In this document: in pieces, positions 1 to 6,400 of the stretch
Layout of the letters: each line of letters starts with the position of its first letter
How positions within the stretch are numbered: the first letter of the stretch is position 1
Source: Acidimicrobiaceae bacterium
Lineage (GTDB): Bacteria > Actinomycetota > Acidimicrobiia > Acidimicrobiales > Salinilacustritrichaceae
NCBI GenBank assembly: GCA_003476595.1
Contig: DMTU01000160.1
Location: 617 to 7,540 of the forward strand
DNA length: 6,924 bases
Reading direction: 5' to 3'
Translations under genes and position numbers: made by a program
The notes under the pieces: model-generated
What the model saw: only the letters and a program-made list of their open reading frames with translations
Databases searched by the model: none
What the model was told of the DNA's origin: nothing

Positions 1-708
1 CTGATCGAGGAGCAGCACGAAGGTTGGCGTTACCGGTGGAGCGATGGCTTGACGCGCCGTGCGAACTCGGCTCTCGCCGTCGGTAGGACGGGGACAGTCG
101 ACGATCTCGTGGCCCGTGCTGAAGACTACTACGGACTGCGAGGAGCGCCCACACTTATCCAGGTCAGCACGGCATCGGCGCCTCGTGGGCTTCCTGCCTA
201 CCTGCAGTCGCGCGGTTACCGATCGACGGCAAGGACGTTCGTCCAGGCGGCGGCAATCGCTGACGTCGTCGAACGGACCGAGTCGCGCTTCGACATCGAG
301 ATCGCGGCTACGCCAAGCGATGAGTGGTTCGGCACGTACTGGTCGGTCGAGGCCACACGCGGTCGAACCGACACTGACATGACCTTGTACCGCCACGTCC
401 TTCTCGCGCCAGAGCTGCCCACTGTGTTCGCCGCAGCCCGCCGCGACGGCAAGGTGGTCGGAGTAGTTCAGCTCGTCGTCGATCGGGGATGGGCAGGCGT
501 GCAGTGCATGGCCACGGCCCCGAGCGATCGCCGCCAAGGGGTCGCAGACTCGGTGCTGAACGGACTGGCGATCGAAGCAGCAGAGCGTGGCATCGGACGG
601 ATGTATCTCGCCGTCATGGCTACCAACGACGCAGGGACTGCTCTCTACGCCAGCGCAGGATTCAGGGCCACCCACGATTACTGCTACTTCGCAGACCAGG
701 TGAACTGA
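1..708 (+). CDS. GNAT-family N-acetyltransferase, 5' end outside window
   Basis: The reading frame is open from base 1, so the gene begins left of the window. The TTG at 49 is internal: the upstream codons (LIEEQHEGWRYRWSDG) join it without a break and belong to the family, whose N-terminal region typically carries a GW..R...G.TRRANS signature. Counting the first full codon as residue 1, 235 residues are visible. Residues about 8-90 form the N-terminal region with TRRANSA and a G-L-P-A-Y-L-x-x-x-G-Y stretch, resembling a degenerate first GNAT-like half. Residues about 99-230 form the catalytic GNAT domain, with the acetyl-CoA pyrophosphate loop RRQGVA at 177-182 (Q/R-x-x-G-x-A) and the C-terminal ALYASAGF element at 214-221. 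The enzyme should transfer acetyl from acetyl-CoA to an amine in the cytoplasm; the acceptor is unknown. The next gene on this strand starts 183 bases downstream. Family call is firm, substrate open. Confidence 0.9.
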   Translation: MIEEQHEGWRYRWSDGLTRRANSALAVGRTGTVDDLVARAEDYYGLRGAPTLIQVSTASAPRGLPAYLQSRGYRSTARTFVQAAAIADVVERTESRFDIEIAATPSDEWFGTYWSVEATRGRTDTDMTLYRHVLLAPELPTVFAAARRDGKVVGVVQLVVDRGWAGVQCMATAPSDRRQGVADSVLNGLAIEAAERGIGRMYLAVMATNDAGTALYASAGFRATHDYCYFADQVN

Positions 709-891
709 CGCCCGCTGCCGCTGTCGGGACCTCCGACCGCGAGGCCTTCTGTGACGACGACGACCTGGGACGGACTCGCCTTGAGCCCCATGCGGCAGCT
801 CTCGGGCTGTGCCCGCACCGATATGTCGGAGATTCTGGTGATGTAGGGGATTAGACGCGGGGTGCGGAGCCGGCTGTGCCACGATCCGGCT

Positions 892-1515
892 ATGAGGAAG
901 GTCGTCCGCGAGCTCGTTGATGCGATTGTTCCGGTCGACTCCGCGGAGACCGAGCATCAGCTCGACGTGCTCCGGTGGCTCGACAGCGACGATGCGATCT
1001 TCAGAACGGAAAAGCCAGCAACGCCGCCCAAGCATCTGGTGTCCTACTGCGTCTTGGTCGACACCGACGACGAGCGGGTGCTCCTCGTTGACCACAGGGA
1101 TGCGCAGCGATGGCTTCCGACCGGAGGGCACGTCGAGGTCGACGAGAATCCGGTCGACACAGCGACCAGAGAGATCCTCGAGGAACTCGGAGTTGAGCCG
1201 ACGTTCCACAGGTCGATCGGCGCCAAGCCGTTGATGGTCACCGTCACACGCACGCAGGGCCGATCCGAGGCTCACACTGACGTGAGCCTCTGGTTCGTGT
1301 TCGACGGCTCGTCGGAGCACGTATTGACGCCCGACGAGGCGGAGTTCGTCGACGTGAAGTGGTGGAACTTCGATGACGTCTGCGACGTCGGGCCAGTGGC
1401 GTTCGACCCACACCTCCCGCGGTTCATCGGCAAACTCCGAGCTTGCGCTCGTGAGGGTGAGCCGGGCGCAGGGCGGCCTGTCGGGACGGTTGATCAGGCC
1501 GTCGAGGATCGGTAG
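892..1515 (+). CDS. Nudix hydrolase
   Basis: The protein of 207 residues carries a complete Nudix box at residues 79-101: G79, then five residues, E85, seven residues, then REILEELGV (R93 E94, E97 E98, G100 V101). This matches GX5EX7REUXEEXGU, the Mg2+-binding catalytic motif of enzymes that hydrolyse nucleoside diphosphates linked to another moiety. WLPTGGH just before it is the usual entry strand. The domain spans about residues 47-165 after a 45-residue N-terminal helical region seen in an actinobacterial subgroup. I prefer ATG at 892 because the conserved N-terminal region begins there; GTG at 862 would add ten residues (217 in total). Neither start has a clear ribosome binding site, so the start is uncertain. 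The last 22 bases overlap the end of the convergent kinase gene. Substrate cannot be told from sequence: nucleotide-pool cleaning, ADP-ribose or NDP-sugar hydrolysis are all possible. Confidence 0.9.
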   Translation: MRKVVRELVDAIVPVDSAETEHQLDVLRWLDSDDAIFRTEKPATPPKHLVSYCVLVDTDDERVLLVDHRDAQRWLPTGGHVEVDENPVDTATREILEELGVEPTFHRSIGAKPLMVTVTRTQGRSEAHTDVSLWFVFDGSSEHVLTPDEAEFVDVKWWNFDDVCDVGPVAFDPHLPRFIGKLRACAREGEPGAGRPVGTVDQAVEDR

Positions 1516-2345
1516 CTCGAAACGAACGATCTCAGCGTTGTGTGCCAAGCGCTCGGCGCTTCGCGGATACCGATGGGCGCATTGTCGAGGTCATCGAGCC
1601 AGAGGGCGAGCGCGTGGACTCGGAGATCGATGAAGCGGTCCAGACTGTCGGCCCGGATCGACGGACCCGAGGAGTTGAGATAGCCGTCGATGAACGACTG
1701 ACGGAACGTCTCGTAGGTGTGGAGGCTGCCGCGCCGGGTCTGGTCGAACAGGACCATGTACAGGGCGTTGGCGACGTCGAACTCTGGTGGTCCGTAGCCG
1801 CAGTCGTCGAAGTCGAAGATGCGAACTTCCTCGCCGGTCTGGCGGAGGTTGCTCGCACTGAAGTCCCCGTGCAGGAGCTGGCTGGCGGATATCGCGTGCG
1901 CACCGTCCGTCGACGCGGACCGAAGTGCACCTACGACCGGCAACGTCACGGTTGGCAGCATTCTCATCGATTCGTGCAGGTCCGAGAGCGCGGCGCCCAT
2001 GCGCGCGGCATCCGATGCTCGAGTGGGATCGGGCTCCTCTCCGAAGGCGTACTCGTAACCCACGATGAAGCGATCTTGGCCTCCCGACATCGCAAAATCG
2101 ATTACGAAATCCTCAGCGAGCAGCACCGGACGGCAGACGCGTGGGTCGAGGTCGGCGAGAGCATTGACAACGCCGAGCCGGACCTCTAGTTCGTCTCGGT
2201 CGACGAGCGAAGCATCGATCGACTTGACCGCAACGCACGCGCCGTCTCGGCGGACGGCTCGGAACACGCGGCTCTGGTGCCCTCCAGCCAGCGCGTCGAC
2301 CTCGCTCAGGTCGAGTGAGTCGGTGAGGTAGTCGACGAGGTCCAC
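1494..2345 (-). CDS. APH-fold small-molecule phosphotransferase
   Basis: The 283-residue product has the aminoglycoside phosphotransferase / choline kinase fold. Visible elements are a glycine-rich nucleotide-binding turn (GGHQSRVF, residues 21-28), the ATP-contacting lysine in AVKSID (K41), the Brenner catalytic loop HGDFSASN (H159, catalytic base D161, Mg2+-binding N166), and the metal-binding DFD (D178-D180) followed by GYGPPEFDVA. These residues are intact, so it is probably an active ATP-dependent kinase in the cytoplasm. Length is normal for the family. The family includes antibiotic kinases, homoserine kinase type II and other metabolite kinases; nothing here decides among them, so a resistance role should not be assumed. 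The GTG start at 2345 is supported by a GAGG element nine bases upstream. It converges on the Nudix gene with a 22-base overlap of coding ends, leaving no room for a separate terminator. Confidence 0.88.
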   Translation of the reverse strand: MDLVDYLTDSLDLSEVDALAGGHQSRVFRAVRRDGACVAVKSIDASLVDRDELEVRLGVVNALADLDPRVCRPVLLAEDFVIDFAMSGGQDRFIVGYEYAFGEEPDPTRASDAARMGAALSDLHESMRMLPTVTLPVVGALRSASTDGAHAISASQLLHGDFSASNLRQTGEEVRIFDFDDCGYGPPEFDVANALYMVLFDQTRRGSLHTYETFRQSFIDGYLNSSGPSIRADSLDRFIDLRVHALALWLDDLDNAPIGIREAPSAWHTTLRSFVSSYRSSTA

Positions 2346-2354
2346 TGGGAAGAG

Positions 2355-2358
2355 CCTC
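2355..2358 (-). promoter_or_regulatory. ribosome binding site for the APH-fold kinase
   Basis: On the minus strand GAGG (within GCGAGG) lies nine bases before the GTG at 2345. It is a moderate Shine-Dalgarno match with acceptable spacing and supports that GTG as the start. I could not identify convincing -35/-10 elements upstream of it. Confidence 0.5.
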
Positions 2359-2603
2359 GCACGCGATCGGCGGCTACCGAGGCCAAGGGTCGGCTAATCG
2401 GGTGATGCCGTTCGAGCGGTCGGGGACGCGGTTCGGTGGCACTTCGAGCGCCACGCACTCACCGGCACTTTCCGGCGCCTGCCACACGTGAATATGCGCG
2501 CGCGTTAGGGGGCGCTCAGCACCTGCGCGATCGCACTTCGGGAGCGGCCCGGCTACAGCCCGCAAAGCCAGGCAACAAGCCGTTGGCCGGGGTAGCTGAT
2601 AGC

Positions 2604-2711
2604 TCAGGCGAGGCCCTCGAGCAGCAGCGCGACGGCCCCGGAGACCACGAGAAGTGCGACGCCAGGTCGGAACCAATGGAACGCTCGCGTTAAAGGATCG
2701 TTCCTTCTCAT
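2604..2711 (-). CDS. possible 35-residue single-pass membrane peptide
   Basis: An ATG at 2711 opens a 35-codon frame ending in TGA at 2604. The N-terminal half is basic and polar (MRRNDPLTRAFHWFRPG). Residues about 18-31 form one hydrophobic stretch (VALLVVSGAVALLL), and the peptide ends EGLA. Seventeen of 19 codons in the second half end in G or C, like real genes in this window; the first ten codons are less biased. There is no good Shine-Dalgarno: only GGATAGTGG precedes the start, inside a 7-bp tandem repeat. It could be a genuine small membrane protein, the remaining C-terminus of a lost membrane protein, or chance. It lies between the rhs-linked gene and the kinase on the same strand, but nothing ties it to either. 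Confidence 0.27.
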   Translation of the reverse strand: MRRNDPLTRAFHWFRPGVALLVVSGAVALLLEGLA

Positions 2712-2832
2712 CCACTATCCACTGTCGTGGACCCTATGAGAGCGAATTCGCGAGGTGTTGGGGTGTGGATCGGCTTCAGGACACAAGAGAGCCGCACCCA
2801 ATTCGATGACTGGTGGACCTCAGTCCCGGAGG

Positions 2833-3468
2833 CTAGATCCCGATGTCCAAGAGGATCATCGCAGGATGACTCGCCTCCTCGGGCAACTCGCACTCCGCGA
2901 TTAGTACAAACAGAGCAATCTCATCTGGTGTAGCACCAGAGTGACACCGAATGAGCGGACGGTTGCTCACGTCCCGCGACGGTGGTTCATCCGTGAGACC
3001 AGCCTGAACGCGAAACCTCGCATGAACCGCCGGTCCCGCAAGCACGGCGGTGGAATCCGCCGTTAGCGTGAGCTTCAGCAGGACGTCACCGAACTTCACG
3101 TTAATGGCTCGCCGCTTGCGAGAGAGTGCCCAACCTGCGGCCCTCGATTGGTGGACGTACAGCGGTGACGATCCGACCTGACCAGACGCCCCCGCGTGCA
3201 GCACTCTCCTCTTGGCAAGAAGTCGGCCGCCGGAAACCCGTTGATGGGGACCAAGGGGGAGCCAACTCTCAAGGACCCCCGGACCGGCAACGTGAACCAT
3301 CGTGTCAGCATCATGCGGTTCGCCGCTGCGTGGGCCGACACCGACGAAGACGGGACCCTGCGGCGTCTCATACATCCATCGAACTTCGACCCCTGCAAGC
3401 CAACGGGCAGACGACGGCAGGCTCGTTGCTCGTGTTCGCTCGAGCGGAACAAGTTCGGATTCCGTCAC
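2833..3468 (-). CDS. candidate immunity protein for the RHS toxin tip, unrecognised family
   Basis: This gene encodes 211 residues and is translationally coupled to rhs: its GTG start shares four bases (GTGA) with the rhs stop, and GGAGG lies six bases before the start, inside the rhs end. That spacing and coupling are the main evidence that it is a real gene. By position it is the expected immunity protein, made together with the toxin and binding its C-terminal tip. I recognise no family. No signal peptide or long membrane segment is evident, so it is probably cytoplasmic. Residues about 28-44 and 122-156 look like beta strands (for example VRWMY, GPVFVGV, AINVKF, VLLKLTL). The C-terminus (about 182-211) is acidic and hydrophobic (DEIALFVLIAE then LPEE then MILLDIGI). 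Its GC is about 61% in a 300-base hand count, below the RHS repeats, as is usual for exchanged immunity genes. Function is inferred from context only. Confidence 0.62.
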   Translation of the reverse strand: MTESELVPLERTRATSLPSSARWLAGVEVRWMYETPQGPVFVGVGPRSGEPHDADTMVHVAGPGVLESWLPLGPHQRVSGGRLLAKRRVLHAGASGQVGSSPLYVHQSRAAGWALSRKRRAINVKFGDVLLKLTLTADSTAVLAGPAVHARFRVQAGLTDEPPSRDVSNRPLIRCHSGATPDEIALFVLIAECELPEEASHPAMILLDIGI

Positions 3469-6400
3469 TTGGCGCCTCCGCTGGCGTAGAGACCTCGCTG
3501 ACCAGACCCGAAGAGAACCTCACGTACGCCGGTACGGCCAACGCCGAGGGCAGCTGCCATGCCCAACTCGTGATTGCCGGGAAGGGTGCGCAGGAGCGCT
3601 CGGGACTCCTGGACCGGATGTCTCAGCATCTCGCGAGGACGCAGACCGCCCTTGGCGGCGCACCCTCCACCGAAGGTGACTCCGCAGACGACTCCGCCAG
3701 CCGAATCAAGCGCCCCTTCGGCGAAGTACTCCCACGGCTGCCGCATTGGACTGCCAGCAATCCGGTCCACGCCGGCATGCCCGGCAGCGGCAATACCGAC
3801 GCCGCCGAGACCTACACCGGCGGCGCAGACGACCGTGATGCCGCAGGCACCGATGGCTGTAGCGACGGCGGCACCGGTGCCGATGCTGACGGCAGCGTGT
3901 CCCACCGTTGAGGCGGCCTGTCGTGCGCCTTCTGCCCCTTTGCAACCTCCGTCGTGTCGGGACATGAAGCCGATGCGGACAGGGCCGATGCTGCAGAGGC
4001 CCCACGGGTCGACGAGGTTGACGGGGTCGTTCGACGCGTAGGCGTAGGGCTGGCCGGTGACCTGTTCAAGTGGGTCGCGGGAGAGGAATTGGCCGAGGGC
4101 GGGGTCGTAGGTGCGGTTGCGCATGTCGAGGAGTCCGCCGGTGGGCGTGGCTCGCACACCGAGTCCGCCGGAGTAGCCGTGCTCGAGCAGCGCTCCGCCG
4201 GTGATGTCGAGTTCGCTGGGCAGTGAGACGGTTTCGCCCCACGGGCTGTAGGCGTTGCGCACGACGGCGTTGCCGAAGCTGTCGCTCACTTCGGTCACGT
4301 TGCCGGTGACGTCGGTGTGGAAGTGGGTGCGCAGCGCGGTGCTGAGCCGGCGGCCGGACTCCACGGTGAGGTTCACGTCGAGGAGCCGGGGGCCGTAGAG
4401 GGCGTTGAGCACGGTGCCGCCGAGGGTGGTGTAGGCGACGTCGCCGAGCACGCCATCGATGCCGGGGCCGTCGCTGAACAGCAGGTCCCAGCCAGCGTAG
4501 AAGCTGTCGGTGGCCGAGGTCTGACCGGTCGGATCGGTGACCTCGGTGCGGGTGCGCCGCCCGGTGTGGTCGTAGTGGTTGCGGACCGAGATGGTGCCGT
4601 CGTCGACGCCGGCGAGTCGACCGTAGGCGTCCCAGTCGTAGCTGGTGGCCGGTGACGTGGCGCCTACCAGCGACCGCGACGTCATGTTGCCGGCCGCGTC
4701 GTAGGTGTAGCGGCCGAGGGTGTCGGCGATGCGCTGCCCGGCGGCGTCGAAGCTCGCCGTGATCGGGACCAGTCCGGCGACGGCCACGCTGGTGCGGTTG
4801 CCGGCCGGGTCGTAGCCGTAGGTGGCGTTCCCGAACGCCGCCGCCGCCGGGTCGGTAGTCCATGCGGCCACGAGCCGGCCGCCGGGGTCGTACTCGTAGG
4901 AGCTGGGGAAGCGGAGGATCTCGTCACCGAGGCCGACGAAGCTACGCGTCGCGGTGGACACCCGCCCGTTGGCGTCGTAGGTGTAGACCTGCTCTGACTG
5001 GAGCGCGCCGGCGGCGCCGAGCAGGTCGACGAGCACCTCGATGGTGTCGCCCACGACCAGCCCGAGCTGGGTGAGGTCCTCGGGCAGCTCGGCCAGCAGG
5101 GTGTTCACCTCGGCCAGCACCGCCTCCACCTCGGCGGCCCCGTCACCGCCCGACAGCAAGGCCTGCACGAGCCGGGCGGCGTCGGCGGTGAGCCGCGTCA
5201 GCGTGGTGAGCTCGTTGCGGAGGCCGACGACGCTGCCGGTGACCGACTCGGCGAGATCGGTGACGTCCTCGACGAGGTCGGTGAGCGGGTCGGTCCCTGC
5301 CGTGGCCGGCAGGCTGTGGACGAGCTGGCCGAGCTCGTCCACCAGGCGCTCGAGCTCGGCGATCGTCTCGGCGTCGGCCAGCACGTCGACCGCGCCGGCC
5401 GTGTCGTCGACGACGCCGGCCAGGTCGGCCACCAGCTGCAAGAGCGCGGGCACGGTGACGATCCCGCCGGTCAGGAGGTTCGTGGTGAGGGTCTGGAGCC
5501 CGGTGCCGAGCGTGGCCAGCGCCTCGAGGTTCTCGGCCTCGCCGAGCTCGGTGGTGAGCGCGTGCAGCGCGGCGGCGGTGTCGACCGCGTTCTGGAGAGG
5601 CCCCTCCGTCTCGCCGACCAGGTCGGTGTAGGCGGGAGGCAGGTTCGAGATGCGCGTCAGCTGCCCGGCGACGTCGTGGGTGTACGACGTGACCGTGCCG
5701 TTGGCATGCACGAGCCGCGCCCGCAGGCCCAGCTCGTCGTACTCGACGCTCGTGGCCCCGCCCGCGGCGTCCAGCACCTCGACGGGTCGCCCAGCGGCGT
5801 CGTAGCGGTACGAGGTCGAGGCGACGAGGGTGCCGGCGCGGTCCATCTCGATCGCCGCCGGGCCGCCGAGCGGGCTCCAGCGGTACCGGACGGTGGCGTC
5901 GCCCCGGGAGTGGTGTTCGGCGACGACCCGTCCGCTGCGGTCGTAGTCGTAGCTCACGGTGCCCGCCGGGTCGGTGGTGCTGCGGGGCCGGTTCGCGTCG
6001 TCGTAGGCGATCACCGTGTCGTCCACGCCCGGCGCCTGGATCCCCACGATACGGCCGAGGTGGTCGTAGGACCGGGTGACGGTGACGCCGCGTGGGTCCG
6101 TGCTCGACACGGGGCGGCCGGCGGCGTCGTAGGTGTGGGTGGTGGTCCGCCCGAGCGGGTCGGTGGTCGCGATCCGCAGGCTGCGCCGGTCGTAGGTGTG
6201 GGTGGTGGTGTTGCCGTTGGCGTCGGTCTGGGCGACGACGTTGCCTCGCCCGTCGTAGGCCCACGCCGTGGTCGAGCCGTTGGCGTCGGTGACGGCCGCC
6301 AGCCGGTTGGCGTGGTCGTAGGTGCGGGTAGTCGTGCCCCCGGCGGGGTCCACCGTCGCCGCGAGCAGGCCGTCAGGCCGGGGCTCGAAGGTCACGGTGC

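Larger units (their letters stand above)
2346..2832. other. gap between kinase start and rhs-linked gene end
   Basis: No protein-coding gene of ordinary size is convincing here. A minus-strand frame of 113 codons (2715 to 2374) is open, but its arginine- and proline-rich translation resembles nothing I know and looks like an out-of-frame reading of GC-rich DNA. A plus-strand frame (2436-2693) is no better. The minus strand holds one small candidate membrane-peptide ORF at 2604-2711, listed separately. A 7-bp tandem duplication of ATCCACT occurs at 2710-2723, and a 6-bp inverted repeat (GGAACG/CGTTCC) at 2678-2704. I see no strong terminator hairpin with a T tract, tRNA, transposase remnant or integron attC core. 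The kinase promoter should lie at the left end; the 3' end of the rhs operon transcript should lie at the right end. Confidence 0.5.

Noticed and set aside
723..737. Short hairpin GTCGG/CCGAC after the acetyltransferase stop
   Set aside because: Five base pairs without a T tract is too weak to call a terminator in GC-rich DNA.
2500..2530. GCGTTAGGGGGC resembling an integron attC core
   Set aside because: It does not fit GTTRRRY at the last position, and no matching RYYYAAC partner or cassette organisation is present.
2678..2704. Inverted repeats GGAACG/CGTTCC and AACGC-TC-GCGTT
   Set aside because: The arms are short and not placed relative to any recognisable promoter, so an operator call is unsupported.
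2374..2715. Minus-strand frame of 113 codons just upstream of the kinase
   Set aside because: Its position is suggestive of an operon, but the translation is Arg/Pro-rich without recognisable features, and there is no clear ribosome binding site.
2924..2940. Perfect 7-bp inverted repeat TCTGGTG-TAG-CACCAGA
   Set aside because: It lies inside the coding sequence of the putative immunity gene, and a match of this size is expected by chance in about 7 kb; there is no T tract for a terminator.
3126..3911. Plus-strand frame of 261 codons opposite the RHS tip and downstream gene
   Set aside because: It is antisense to two better-supported genes, is of low complexity, and GC-rich DNA keeps such antisense frames open by chance.
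5041..5631. Plus-strand serine-rich frame of 196 codons
   Set aside because: It is the antisense of the helical insertion; the Ser/Val/Ala richness mirrors the Leu/Ala/Asp/Glu codons on the true strand.
5143..6264. Minus-strand frame of 373 codons
   Set aside because: It is an arginine/histidine/proline-rich out-of-frame reading of the YD repeats, caused by their 63-bp period.
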